DNA of 27,624 bases from positions 1 through 27,624 of the IMG/VR virus record IMGVR_UViG_3300042484_000952. One strand, 5' to 3'. The notes beneath the pieces were generated by a model. That model made no database searches. It saw only the letters and a program-made list of their open reading frames with translations, and was not told where the DNA came from. Source of the DNA: a virus. Positions 1 to 7,977 of the stretch are shown piece after piece (position 1 is the first letter of the stretch; each line of letters opens with the position of its first letter). The position numbers and the translations under genes are program-made.

Positions 1-27
1 CTTTTCTTCACACATGGGCGAAAATAG

Positions 28-57
28 ATTTGCAAATTTTAACGTATATTTGTAAAT
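28..57 (+). promoter_or_regulatory. Promoter/operator before the packaging genes
   Basis: A Bacteroidota -7 type element TATATTTG lies at 45-52, five bases before the terminase ATG. Two near-identical 10-bp boxes, ATTTGCAAAT (28-37) and ATTTGTAAAT (48-57), start exactly 20 bp apart; the second overlaps the -7 element and abuts the start codon. The same pair with the same spacing occurs at 19194-19223. A TTTG at 29-32 is only 12 bases from the -7 element, too short for the usual -33/-7 spacing, so the -33 part is weak. A protein bound to the boxes would block this promoter; that is inference. Confidence 0.5.
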
Positions 58-528
58 ATGAAAGGGAGACCACGCAAACCCGTTGATTTAAAAAAAATCG
101 AGGGGACTTTTCGCGCCGACCGAAGTCTTGACCAGCCGATGATTGTCGAGCTGAGTGTTGGAGTTCCACAACCACCCGCTCACCTAAATGAATTGGGCTT
201 TGAGTATTGGGATATCACTTGCAAGGAGTTGAAAAATAATAACCTACTGGCTGGCGCAGATCTCGGGCTGGTTGCCGGGTACTGCAACGAATTGGGTTTG
301 TATAAAAAAGCCTGTGAGATAAACAATAAAGAGGGCGAGGTTGTTGTTAATAGATTTGGCGAGCGTGTTGTTTCGCCGTGGTATGATGTGCGCAGCAAAG
401 CATTGAAGCAAGCCACGCAGATGGGGCAGTTGTTTGGGATCACGCCGAGCGCCCGGGCAAGAATTGAAACGGGAAACGTAAAGCCAGCGAGTAAATTAGA
501 ATTATTAAGAAAACCAAAAACCGCATAA
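58..528 (+). CDS. terS: Terminase small subunit, P27 family
   Basis: This is the DNA-recognition subunit of the packaging motor; it binds the packaging site and delivers genome ends to the large subunit. The 156-residue protein has the P27-family plan: a basic N-terminus (GRPRKP at 3-8), a PQPPAHLN-x-WD stretch in the first third, then paired helices, and a conserved C-terminal LFGITPSARARI segment that is very typical of the family. The start is fixed by the basic MKGRPRKP opening, which matches family members. It lies next to terL, apart from one small intervening gene, and behind an HNH gene if the ends are joined, the usual HNH-TerS-TerL order of HK97-like cos phages. Confidence 0.92.
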   Translation: MKGRPRKPVDLKKIEGTFRADRSLDQPMIVELSVGVPQPPAHLNELGFEYWDITCKELKNNNLLAGADLGLVAGYCNELGLYKKACEINNKEGEVVVNRFGERVVSPWYDVRSKALKQATQMGQLFGITPSARARIETGNVKPASKLELLRKPKTA

Positions 529-529
529 C

Positions 530-781
530 ATGAAAAAGACAGTTAACAAAGCAACGCACAAAGCCGCATTTGAAACGGCGCACGTGGAATATGAAGGTAG
601 GGAGTACAGGATTGAAGAGCGAGGCCATCAATTTGTGATCACCATGGACCAAGGCAGCGGATTCCGTGAGTGTGGCAAGTTTGGTTTGTGGGATGAGGCG
701 TTTGTGTATCGCAACTTGAAACTCGCTGAAGAGGCAAAGGCCATTTTTGAAAGCCAGTGCAAAAAGTTGAAAAGTATATAA
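530..781 (+). CDS. Unknown small protein between terS and terL
   Basis: An 83-residue protein that starts one base after the terS stop and overlaps the terL start by 25 bases, so it is part of the packaging operon. The N-terminal third is basic (KKTVNKATHK), the middle is predicted to be beta-rich (VEYEGREYRIEERGHQFVIT), and the C-terminal third is a charged helix (KLAEEAKAIFESQCKKLK). I do not recognise a family. Its position suggests an accessory packaging or head role, but nothing in the sequence shows one. Confidence 0.7.
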   Translation: MKKTVNKATHKAAFETAHVEYEGREYRIEERGHQFVITMDQGSGFRECGKFGLWDEAFVYRNLKLAEEAKAIFESQCKKLKSI

Positions 782-2382
782 GCGACGTACAATCTGGCGC
801 GGTGCCAGTTTGTGAACACGTGCGCAATGCGGTCGATAGATACGTGGCAGATCGTGCAGCGGGTTGGGGATTCTCTGACACCTACGCTTTGCATGCCATT
901 GAATTTATTGAGCAGCTCGAGCATTCGACGGGCGAATATGCGGGCAAGCCGTTTGAGTTGGAACCTTGGCAGGCTTTTATTATTTGGAATCTGTTTGGGT
1001 TTTTGAACGAGGATGGTAGCCGTAGGTTTACGCGGGCCTATGTTGAAGTGCCACGCAAAAATGGTAAATCTACATTCAGCAGCGCCATTATGCTATACGG
1101 GCTTATTGCAGATGACGAATCGGCGGCGCAAGTTTACAGCGCGGCTACAAAGTTGGACCAAGCCATGATGGTTTTTGGCGAGTCTGTTAGGGTTTGCCAA
1201 AATCTGCCCTGGTTAAATGAAGCGCTTACCGTTAACAATTCTGTAAACAATCGGCGCATCCTTTACGGGCAGTCAATATACAAACCGCTCGAGTGGAACC
1301 CAGGCAAGCAGGACGGACTCAATGCGCACTTTTGTTGTATCGATGAATACCACGCCCACCCAAATGATGAGCTGTATAACGTAATACGCAACTCAATGGG
1401 GGCAAGGCGGCAGCCGTTGCTGTTTACCATTACCACGGCGGGCTTCAATCGTGAGGCACCCTGCTACAAACACCGGCAGTACTGCGCAGGGGTATTGAGT
1501 GGCAATATAAAAGACGATGCTTTGTTTTCGGTGATCTATACATTGGATGAGGGCGATGATTGGACAGACCCGGCAGTATGGGCCAAAGCAAATCCAAATT
1601 GGGGTATTTCTGTAAACCCTAGGCAGTTGGAGCAGGGATTGACCGAGGCCAAGGAGTTTGTGCACAAAGAAGTTGAATTTAAAACCAAACTGCTGAACGT
1701 TTGGACCGATACGGCAATGACTTGGATAAGTGATAGTGATTGGAAGGCTTGCGATGGCGCGGATAATCTTGAAGGCGCTTTGTGTTATGGCGGATTGGAT
1801 TTGGCGTCGACGGGTGACTTTTGCGCATTTAGTTTATACTTCCCAGAATTTCACGCGATTCGCTCATGGTATTGGTTGCCAGTGGAGACGGCATATAAAA
1901 GAAAGGACGCAGCAGGGCAATCGATTAGGCAGTGGGCGAGCGATGGGCATATTGAGTTAACGGACGGAAACGTAACTGATTACGCTTTTATTAAGGCGCG
2001 GGTTATTCAGTTGGCGCAACAGTACGACATCAAAGACATTGCCTTTGACCGATTCAACTCTTCGCAGTTAGTCATTGAGCTACAAAATGAGGGCCTGCAA
2101 ATGTTCCCATTCGGCCAGGGCTTTGTATCAATGTCGGCGCCTACCAAAGAACTGGAGCGATTGACAAAGGATAAACAATTAAGGCACGCGGGCAATCCCG
2201 TTACGCGTTGGATGATGGGCAACATAATGCTGCGCACAGATCCCGCGGGCAACATTAAAATAGACAAAGCGAAGTCGGGCGATAAAGTCGATGGGCCTGT
2301 TTCGATAGTTATGGCATTGGGCACTTGCATGCAGGATGCCGCAAAAGAAAAAGAATCAGATTTTTGGTTTGTAAGCTTATGA
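757..2382 (+). CDS. terL: Terminase large subunit (ATPase and nuclease)
   Basis: This is the packaging motor: an N-terminal ATPase drives DNA into the prohead and a C-terminal RNase H-like nuclease cuts concatemers. The 541-residue protein shows Walker A VPRKNGKST (98-106), Walker B FCCIDEYHA with D196/E197, the coupling motif TITTAG (224-229), and nuclease acidic residues in GGLDLAST (D348), AFDRF (D431) and KVDGP (D512). Length and motif order fit the phage terminase family that includes HK97 (Terminase_1). The start is a GTG at 757 inside the preceding gene; the family-like opening (KYISDVQSGAVP) would be lost from any later start. Confidence 0.95.
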   Translation: MQKVEKYISDVQSGAVPVCEHVRNAVDRYVADRAAGWGFSDTYALHAIEFIEQLEHSTGEYAGKPFELEPWQAFIIWNLFGFLNEDGSRRFTRAYVEVPRKNGKSTFSSAIMLYGLIADDESAAQVYSAATKLDQAMMVFGESVRVCQNLPWLNEALTVNNSVNNRRILYGQSIYKPLEWNPGKQDGLNAHFCCIDEYHAHPNDELYNVIRNSMGARRQPLLFTITTAGFNREAPCYKHRQYCAGVLSGNIKDDALFSVIYTLDEGDDWTDPAVWAKANPNWGISVNPRQLEQGLTEAKEFVHKEVEFKTKLLNVWTDTAMTWISDSDWKACDGADNLEGALCYGGLDLASTGDFCAFSLYFPEFHAIRSWYWLPVETAYKRKDAAGQSIRQWASDGHIELTDGNVTDYAFIKARVIQLAQQYDIKDIAFDRFNSSQLVIELQNEGLQMFPFGQGFVSMSAPTKELERLTKDKQLRHAGNPVTRWMMGNIMLRTDPAGNIKIDKAKSGDKVDGPVSIVMALGTCMQDAAKEKESDFWFVSL

Positions 2383-2564
2383 AATTTTTGGATGACTACA
2401 TGCAGGAATATTACAACAACCTACCGAGATATCGGACTTATGAGGATGCCTACAATGCAACCGAGGAAAAGTATTTTGGCAAGTTTGGGATAAGAAGGTA
2501 CAAAAACTACGATGTATTCAGGGCAGCGCTCAGCAGGTGGTTGGCTCAGGGGCGTAATAAGTAA
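2379..2564 (+). CDS. Small conserved protein of the packaging operon
   Basis: A 61-residue protein whose ATG overlaps the terL stop (ATGA), implying translational coupling. The frame stays open further upstream to 2325 but that part lies inside terL, so the coupled ATG is preferred. The sequence is rich in aromatic and charged residues (YEDAYNATEEKYFGKFG, then RYKNYDVFRAALSRWL). I believe similar small proteins occur in Bacteroidota prophages, from memory only, and no function is known to me. Its TAA stop is also the first part of the promoter-like repeat at 2562-2574. Confidence 0.7.
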   Translation: MKFLDDYMQEYYNNLPRYRTYEDAYNATEEKYFGKFGIRRYKNYDVFRAALSRWLAQGRNK

Positions 2565-2601
2565 TTTGTTAACGTGATTGATTTAGGGCAGTTGTAATTT
2601 G
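2562..2601 (+). promoter_or_regulatory. Promoter-like element before the portal gene
   Basis: TAATTTGTTAACG (2562-2574) is followed 33 bases from its start by TAATTTG (2595-2601), seven bases before the portal ATG at 2608. The same 13-mer, the same 33-base phase and a similar TAATTTTG occur at 13563-13603. In both places the first three bases are the stop codon of the upstream gene. The -7 element here is one T short of the TAnnTTTG consensus. Confidence 0.45.
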
Positions 2602-2607
2602 CGGGCG

Positions 2608-3882
2608 ATGAATCTAAAATTCTGGCAGCCAAAAAGAGCGGAGAAGCGCAGTAGCTTATCGCAGCCAACTGATTGGCTTGTGAATACTTTACAAAATGTT
2701 TTCGGATATCAAACAAAAAGCGGTCAGGCGGTTAATGATCGCACGGCGTTATCTATTGCGTCGGTGCACGCGTGCGTTAGAGTTATTGCAGACGGTATTG
2801 CGGGGCTATCTTTAAAGTTGTATAAAGATGATGGCACCAATCGCGAGCAGGTTGTAATCCATTACGCTACGGCATTGGTAAACGAACCAAACCCGTATCA
2901 AACAAAATACGATTTCACCAAATACATGGTGAGCCATTTGGCGCTGAAGGGCAACGCTTACGCTTTTATCAATCGCGACAGCAGATATTTGGGCATTGAG
3001 TTGCACCCGATTGCACCTGATTACGTTCAGCCAATCATGCAGGACGGCCAATTGTTTTACAAAGTGAATCGAAAAGGATTCCCTGGCATGATTCCAGCGG
3101 CCGACATGTTGCACTTTAAAGGGCTTTGTGGTGATGATCCGCTTGTGGGTTTATCGCCCATCGTGGTGCACGCCGAAACCTTGGGCATTGATTTGGCAGC
3201 AATTAGCCAGAGCGCTGGCGTCTACAAAAATGGAGTATTGAAATTTTTGTTAACATCTGACGCACAGATTAAACCCGAGCAGGCAGTGCCATTAAAGAAA
3301 TCGCTTGACGATGTAATTGATGGGGCAAGCCGCAGCACTGTGTTGCCAAATGGCATCAAGATGGAAAAACTATCTTTAAGCCCAGAAGAGGCTCAGTATT
3401 TGGAAACCCGCAAATTTTCGGCTGAGGAAATCGCCCGTATTTTTGGGGTGCCCGCCTCCATGATCGGCGCAAAGGATGGCATCAAGTCCAGCGTTGAGCA
3501 GGAATATCAAGATTTTTACGCACGTACTTTGGCATCCTATGCGATTAACATCGAGCAGGAAATGGCCCGTAAGCTGTTAACAGAAAACGACAAGTTGACT
3601 TATTACTTTAAATTTAACTTTAATTCGCTGTTGAGAGCCTCCGCCAATGAGCGCGCTGACTATTACAATAAAGGCATTCGCGGCGGTTGGCTTTCACGTA
3701 ACGAGGCCCGCATGTTTGAAGATGCTAACGGATTTAATGGAGGCGATGAATATTTGATCGAATCTAATTTGATGCCGTCCAGCAAAATCGATGAATACAT
3801 GGACGCTAAGATTGCGCAACTAATGAGCACCGCCGACAAAAACAACAATCCAGAGGGAACCAATAATACAGAAGTCATTTAA
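2608..3882 (+). CDS. Portal protein, HK97 family
   Basis: This forms the dodecameric ring at one capsid vertex through which DNA enters and leaves and to which the tail connects. The 424-residue protein has the HK97-type portal signature: N-terminal S-V-x-ACVRVIADGIAGL, the SHLALKGNAYAFINRD segment, HFKGLCGDDPLVGLSPI in the middle, and KFSAEEIARIFGVPASMIG followed by EQEYQDFYARTLASYA in the stem/crown region. The C-terminal tail is polar and disordered. A TTG start nine bases upstream is possible, but ATG at 2608 follows a promoter-like element at the usual distance. It is followed after one base by the protease gene. Confidence 0.95.
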   Translation: MNLKFWQPKRAEKRSSLSQPTDWLVNTLQNVFGYQTKSGQAVNDRTALSIASVHACVRVIADGIAGLSLKLYKDDGTNREQVVIHYATALVNEPNPYQTKYDFTKYMVSHLALKGNAYAFINRDSRYLGIELHPIAPDYVQPIMQDGQLFYKVNRKGFPGMIPAADMLHFKGLCGDDPLVGLSPIVVHAETLGIDLAAISQSAGVYKNGVLKFLLTSDAQIKPEQAVPLKKSLDDVIDGASRSTVLPNGIKMEKLSLSPEEAQYLETRKFSAEEIARIFGVPASMIGAKDGIKSSVEQEYQDFYARTLASYAINIEQEMARKLLTENDKLTYYFKFNFNSLLRASANERADYYNKGIRGGWLSRNEARMFEDANGFNGGDEYLIESNLMPSSKIDEYMDAKIAQLMSTADKNNNPEGTNNTEVI

Positions 3883-3883
3883 C

Positions 3884-4495
3884 ATGAAACAAGAAAGGCG
3901 CACATTTACGGGCACCGTCCACACCAGGTCAGAAGGCGAAGGCATGCCAAAAGAAATTGGCGGCATTGCTGCTGTCATTAATTCCGCTACGGATCTAGGA
4001 TATTTTGAGGAGGTTATTTTGCCAGGGGCGTTTGACAATGCTCTTTCAAAAGATTACGACATTCGCTGTTTGTTTAATCACGAAGCCGAGTTAATTTTGG
4101 GCCGCACAAAAGCAAACACCTGCAAAGTGTTTGTAAATGGCGACGGCAATCTTGAATATACTTGGGTACCAGATTATGAGAATCCCACACATATGTCGGT
4201 TGTGCGTTCTATCATGCGCGGCGATATCACGCAAAGCTCATTTGCTTTTACAATCAAAGAGCAAATGTGGAGCGAGTCAGAAAAGTACGGATCTATGGGC
4301 AAGCGCACAATCAAGGTCATCGAGGATTTGTACGACGTTAGCCCTGTAACTTATCCCGCTTACGCCGATACTGAAGCCGACGCCCGTAGCATTGTTGCTA
4401 TGCGTGATCAGGAGCAAGAAATTGAAGAGGCAAAAAGAAGCCAAGCCTCTGCCGATGTTATTAAATTGGCTTTATTGAGATACCAAAACCTTTAA
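3884..4495 (+). CDS. Prohead maturation protease, HK97/S78 family
   Basis: A serine protease packed in the prohead that cleaves the capsid delta domain and itself before DNA packaging. The 203-residue protein starts with the family opening RRTFTGTVHTRSEGE, then GIAAVINSATDLGYFEEVILPGAF, the catalytic His in LFNHEAELILGRT (H66), the catalytic Ser in GDITQSSFAF (about S118-S119) and the third motif DVSPVTYPAY (151-160). The C-terminus is a charged helix, probably the capsid-targeting tail. It sits between portal and capsid, as expected. Confidence 0.94.
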   Translation: MKQERRTFTGTVHTRSEGEGMPKEIGGIAAVINSATDLGYFEEVILPGAFDNALSKDYDIRCLFNHEAELILGRTKANTCKVFVNGDGNLEYTWVPDYENPTHMSVVRSIMRGDITQSSFAFTIKEQMWSESEKYGSMGKRTIKVIEDLYDVSPVTYPAYADTEADARSIVAMRDQEQEIEEAKRSQASADVIKLALLRYQNL

Positions 4496-4510
4496 ACAAA
4501 AAACAAAATC

Positions 4511-5824
4511 ATGAATAAAATCAAAGCCCTTAAAGAAGAGCGTGGACGTTTGCTAGGCGAATTGTCTACCTTGCAAACCACCATTGAAAAAGAAGCCAGA
4601 TCTATGGCCGATTCAGAAACTAATCGCTTGGCTGAAATCGAGGCTCGTTTGGGCGCGATCAAAGCAGAGGTTGAAACCTTGGAAAAGTTGCAGAATCTTG
4701 CAGCTCAAGCCGCTGGCCACGTTGCTAGCCGTAGCGAAGAAAAAGAAAAGTCAGAAATGGCTAAAGAGTACAGCTTTAAGCGCGCTATCGATATGGCTAT
4801 TTCTGGCCGTCGCGAAGGTGTTGAAGGTGAATTTTCTGCCTTGGCTTCTAGCGAGTATCAGCGTAGCGGTGTAAGCGTAAGCGCTCACTCTATGAAAATC
4901 CCTTCTGAAGTATTTAAGCGTGATATGTCTGCTACTGGCGGAACTTCTGGCTCTGAAGGTGGTGTAAACGTTCAAACTTCTGTTGGTTCTATTATCGACG
5001 TATTGCTTCCTAAGACTGTATTGCGCGGTTTGGGTGTGCAGCAGTTGAGCGGATTGGTTGGTAACTTGGATATGCCAACAGCTTCAACTGTGCCTTCTGC
5101 AGGTTGGAACACTGAAAACGGAACTGCTACTGAAAAGAGCCCCGCGTTCAGCAAAATCACTTTCAGCCCTAAGCGTTTGGCCGCTTACATTCAAGTTTCT
5201 AACCAGTTGATGTTGCAATCTAGCAACTCAATCGACGCTTACGTGCGTAACTGGTTGTTGAATGCAATGGCTCAGTCTTTGGAAACTGCTGCTATTAAAG
5301 GCGGTGGATCTAACGAGCCAACCGGTATCATTGCTAACTCTTCAGTTAACGTAACTTTTGCAGGTGGCGCATCTTCTAACAGCACAAACGCAAACGGAAT
5401 CGCTCCAGTATGGGCCGACGTTGTTAACTTGATGAAAGCCGTTGAAAACGCAAACGGTGAGGGTGTTGCTTACTTGACCAACCCTAAAGTAAAAGCCGCT
5501 TTGCAAACTATCCCACGCCAAGCTTCAGGTGTTGAAGGTAACTTCATCTGGCCTGCAGGTGGTGCTGAATTGAACGGTTACAACGTAGCCACTTCAACTT
5601 TGGTTCCTTCAAACTTGTCTAAGGGTACTAGCTCAACTTTGTCTGCAATGATCTTTGGAGATTTCAGCAAAATGGCTATCGCTTCTTGGGGTGGTATGGA
5701 GTTGACAGTTGACCCTTATAGCGGTGCTACTGCTGGCTTGACTAACGTTGTATTGAATGCTTACTTAGATTGCAACTTGTTGCAGCCTACTGCCTTCGCA
5801 GTTTGTAAGGACATCGTAGCCTAA
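4511..5824 (+). CDS. Major capsid protein, HK97 fold
   Basis: This is the shell subunit. The 437-residue protein has an N-terminal coiled-coil delta domain of about 85 residues (KALKEERGRLLGELSTL and on) acting as built-in scaffold, then the HK97 core: GGVNVQTSVGSIIDVLLPKT, NLDMPTASTVPSAGW, FSPKRLAAYIQVSNQLM, an AAIKGGGSNEPTGI loop, and a C-terminal IFGDFSKMAIASWGGMELTVD strand. Cleavage by the upstream protease probably falls between residues 75 and 120. Codon use is markedly different from the neighbours (AAC, CGT, TTG, TCT, GCT favoured), as expected for the most highly expressed gene. It ends with tandem TAA TAA. Confidence 0.95.
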   Translation: MNKIKALKEERGRLLGELSTLQTTIEKEARSMADSETNRLAEIEARLGAIKAEVETLEKLQNLAAQAAGHVASRSEEKEKSEMAKEYSFKRAIDMAISGRREGVEGEFSALASSEYQRSGVSVSAHSMKIPSEVFKRDMSATGGTSGSEGGVNVQTSVGSIIDVLLPKTVLRGLGVQQLSGLVGNLDMPTASTVPSAGWNTENGTATEKSPAFSKITFSPKRLAAYIQVSNQLMLQSSNSIDAYVRNWLLNAMAQSLETAAIKGGGSNEPTGIIANSSVNVTFAGGASSNSTNANGIAPVWADVVNLMKAVENANGEGVAYLTNPKVKAALQTIPRQASGVEGNFIWPAGGAELNGYNVATSTLVPSNLSKGTSSTLSAMIFGDFSKMAIASWGGMELTVDPYSGATAGLTNVVLNAYLDCNLLQPTAFAVCKDIVA

Positions 5825-5827
5825 TAA

Positions 5828-5890
5828 CTTGACTGCTCGGAGTCATTAAATACCGAGTGCCGGGGGTGATCTTGACTGCATCGCCCCTGG
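5828..5890 (+). terminator. Structured spacer after the capsid gene
   Basis: Two hairpins fill the 72-base gap after the capsid gene. The first pairs CTCGG (5836-5840) with CCGAG (5853-5857), with two more G-U pairs possible. The second pairs 5860-5870 with 5880-5890, an 11-bp stem with two G-U pairs and a 9-base loop. CTTGACTGC occurs twice, before hairpin 1 (5828-5836) and as the loop of hairpin 2 (5871-5879). No T-run follows, so it may be a partial terminator, an mRNA-stabilising end or a processing site rather than a simple intrinsic terminator. Confidence 0.5.
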
Positions 5891-5896
5891 GCCAAT

Positions 5897-6094
5897 ATGA
5901 AAGTGAGATTTACAGCAAACCCTACAGGGCAATTTAATTTAAGTTACAATGTAGGCGAGGAAGTAATAATGGAAACTAAGCAGGCTATGCTCTTAATTGA
6001 GGCGGGCGTTGCTGAAGAGATTGCAGTATTGACGCCAACGAAGCCAAAGAAGGCAAAACCAGTAAACCCTGAAACCGAACTAGACGCAGAATAA
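5897..6094 (+). CDS. Small head-associated protein, function unknown
   Basis: A 65-residue protein directly after the capsid spacer that shares its last base with the next gene. The N-terminal half is beta-like (MKVRFTANPTGQFNLSYNVGEEV), followed by a helix (TKQAMLLIEAGVAEEI) and a Lys/Pro-rich then acidic tail (TKPKKAKPVNPETELDAE). From memory, short proteins with this pattern follow the capsid gene in many Bacteroidota prophages. It could be a capsid cement or connector-associated protein; the sequence does not decide. Confidence 0.75.
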   Translation: MKVRFTANPTGQFNLSYNVGEEVIMETKQAMLLIEAGVAEEIAVLTPTKPKKAKPVNPETELDAE

Positions 6095-6753
6095 TGTTTG
6101 TTAGCCGTAGATATACCGCCTTCGCAAATGCCGCAACTGATTACCTCAGTTTGGCAGATGCAAAAACCCATTTAAGGGTTACAAGTTCCTCAGATGATAC
6201 TTACATTTCGGGGCTTATCTCTATGGCAATTGATGCCTGCAGTAATTATTTGGGTTACTCAATTCGCAAAGGGACGGCAAAGTATGGCTTTGACTCATTT
6301 ACTGGCCAGCCTGCGCTCGTGAATCCCGTGAATGGACTCAATATACCTTCGGGCAATTATCTGCGCTTAAACACGCGCTGCTTGGCGATCAACTCTGTGA
6401 GCTATGTGAACGACTCGCAAACAGTTGTTGCTTTTGATTCTGGCGATTGGTTGGTTGCGCCTGATCCAATGGGCGGGTATTCTCGAAATATCTTTTTTGA
6501 AAACACGCCATCCTCAATAACGGACGATACAATTAAATATATTGTTGAAATTTCTGAGGGTTTTAATCCTGTCGGCACTTCTTCTGTAGATCCCGATACA
6601 ATTCTACCCGCTACGATTAAGCACGCGGCGCTGTTGTTGGTTGCACAGTATTACGATAACAGGCAGGCCATCATTGCGGGGAGTATTAACAGCGAAATGA
6701 ATTTCGGCTTTCACTACCTACTCGATCCGTACAAAATCCAAATCATGATCTGA
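6094..6753 (+). CDS. Head-tail connector protein, gp6/phiE125 gp8 type
   Basis: An adaptor that docks beneath the portal ring. The 219-residue protein begins with the typical connector helix-loop-helix YLSLADAKTHLRV followed by SSSDDTYISGLISMAIDACSNYLGY, which matches the gp6-like/phiE125 gp8 families; the C-terminal part (AALLLVAQYYDNRQAI) is the conserved last helix. It is longer than the minimal 100-residue gp6 because of a central beta insertion (residues 45-160). It overlaps both neighbours by one base in a tight connector operon. Confidence 0.85.
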   Translation: MFVSRRYTAFANAATDYLSLADAKTHLRVTSSSDDTYISGLISMAIDACSNYLGYSIRKGTAKYGFDSFTGQPALVNPVNGLNIPSGNYLRLNTRCLAINSVSYVNDSQTVVAFDSGDWLVAPDPMGGYSRNIFFENTPSSITDDTIKYIVEISEGFNPVGTSSVDPDTILPATIKHAALLLVAQYYDNRQAIIAGSINSEMNFGFHYLLDPYKIQIMI

Positions 6754-7073
6754 TGAATGCGGGATTAATGGATGTTTTGGTGAGCCTACAAAGTTACACC
6801 GAAACCATAGATACAAACACAGGCGAAAAGCTGCAAACGTGGACGGAATATGCAACCGCCTGGGCGCAGCGTGTTGAGCAGGAAAGTGGCGCCGAGAATG
6901 TAAACGCAGACAGGCGCGAGCATAAGCAAATTGTAATGTATACCATTCGTTTCAATTCTGCCGTAGGCGTTAAGCACAGGGTGGTTGATGACAATGGAGC
7001 GCACAACATTGTTAACATTGCAAACCTTCAGCGCAATCTATATTTGAAACTACAAACCGAATTAACGCAATAA
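6753..7073 (+). CDS. Head closure protein, SPP1 gp16/H-T joining family
   Basis: A head completion (stopper) protein that closes the connector after packaging. The 106-residue protein has the usual plan of this family: an opening MDVLVSLQSYTETIDTNTGE, a W-rich TWTEYATAWAQRVEQE, and a beta-barrel core MYTIRFNSAVGVKHRVVDDN followed by HNIVNI. Size and position between the gp6-like adaptor and the gp10-like protein support the call. It overlaps both neighbours by one base. Confidence 0.82.
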   Translation: MNAGLMDVLVSLQSYTETIDTNTGEKLQTWTEYATAWAQRVEQESGAENVNADRREHKQIVMYTIRFNSAVGVKHRVVDDNGAHNIVNIANLQRNLYLKLQTELTQ

Positions 7074-7516
7074 TGGAGAAAATCGACGGACTCGCTGAAA
7101 CCTTGGAAGCCCTAAAGGCTATGGGGGTCAGTGTGAAAAGTCGTAAACTTCAGCAAGTTTTAAAGAAAAGCGCAAGCCCAATTATCGCAACGGCCAAAAG
7201 TTTGGTGCCAGTTGATACAGGCGATTTGCGGGACTCAATCGGTTTTATTAATAGCAAGGATAATCAGAACTATGATAAGGCTTTGATTGGCTTGCGCAAG
7301 GAGTACCACAACAACTATTTGGGCGTGATGTATGAATACGGCACGGTTGAGCGAATCCAATCGAGCACAGGCCGCTATACAGGCGCCATTGCCCCCGTGC
7401 GTTTTATGCAAAGGGCCGTCGATTCAAACGCCACAAGCGTCGAAGAAAACATAATGAAAGGCGTTGATCAAATCATTGCCGATTTAGCTAAAAAAAATAA
7501 TCTAATATACAAATAA
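7073..7516 (+). CDS. Tail completion protein, HK97 gp10 family
   Basis: A head-tail joining/tail completion protein. The 147-residue protein has the HK97-gp10 signature: an N-terminal helix, LKKSASPIIATAKSLVPVDTGDLRDSI (about residues 34-56, with the family hallmark VPVDTGDLRDS), YEYGTVERIQSSTGRYTGAIAPVRFMQRAV in the second half, and a C-terminal helix. It comes two bases before the major tail protein, which is its usual place. Confidence 0.9.
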   Translation: MEKIDGLAETLEALKAMGVSVKSRKLQQVLKKSASPIIATAKSLVPVDTGDLRDSIGFINSKDNQNYDKALIGLRKEYHNNYLGVMYEYGTVERIQSSTGRYTGAIAPVRFMQRAVDSNATSVEENIMKGVDQIIADLAKKNNLIYK

Positions 7517-7518
7517 CC

Positions 7519-7956
7519 ATGGCAATCTCTGGACCAGTAAACGGCACGCTGATAAGCATCTATAAAGATGTGAGCGGAACCTTGACCAAAATCGCAAACG
7601 CGACATCTCATTCAATCGACATTTCTAAAGATATGATCGACGTTACTAACAAAGACAGCGCAGGCGCAAAGGAGTTTATCGCCGGCGAATATGGCTACAC
7701 TTTGAACGTTGAAGGTATTTTTGAAGAAGATGCATCTGTGAGCACAAGCGGTTTGTCTTTTAAAGATCTTTTGACCGATTTGTTAGCGGGTACTTCTGTT
7801 ACAATTGTAATGACTACCAACAGCACAGGAGATCAAAAATTAACAGGCGGCGCTTTCTTCAGCAGCTTGAGTTTGAGCGCACCCAACAATGACAAAGCAA
7901 CCTTCACAGGAACTTTGCAAGGTACAGGCGCTTTGACTATTGGCACCGTTTCATAA
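7519..7956 (+). CDS. Major tail protein, TP901-1 type
   Basis: The tail-tube subunit. The 145-residue protein has a central TSHSIDISKDMIDVTNKDSAGAKEF stretch, typical of the TP901-1 (Phage_tail_2) family, followed by the beta-rich tube core (YGYTLNVEGIFEE, SFKDLLTDLLAGTSVTIVM) and a C-terminal FTGTLQGTGALTIG strand. Length is right for a single-domain tube protein with no Ig-like extension. It is placed after the gp10-like protein and before the tail chaperones. The gene that follows has its own promoter element. Confidence 0.9.
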   Translation: MAISGPVNGTLISIYKDVSGTLTKIANATSHSIDISKDMIDVTNKDSAGAKEFIAGEYGYTLNVEGIFEEDASVSTSGLSFKDLLTDLLAGTSVTIVMTTNSTGDQKLTGGAFFSSLSLSAPNNDKATFTGTLQGTGALTIGTVS

Positions 7957-7973
7957 TTTATTTGTTATCTTTG
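7940..7973 (+). promoter_or_regulatory. Promoter before the tail chaperone genes
   Basis: TATCTTTG at 7966-7973 is an exact TAnnTTTG element, four bases before the ATG at 7978. A TTG at 7940-7942 lies 23 bases upstream, at the long end of the spacing reported for Flavobacterium promoters. A start about six bases after the element would give a leaderless message. Confidence 0.5.
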
Positions 7974-7977
7974 TGGC

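Noticed and set aside
2325-2378. Longer N-terminus for the small gene after terL
   Set aside because: It would add 18 residues coded inside terL; the ATG at 2379 overlapping the terL stop is a typical coupled start.
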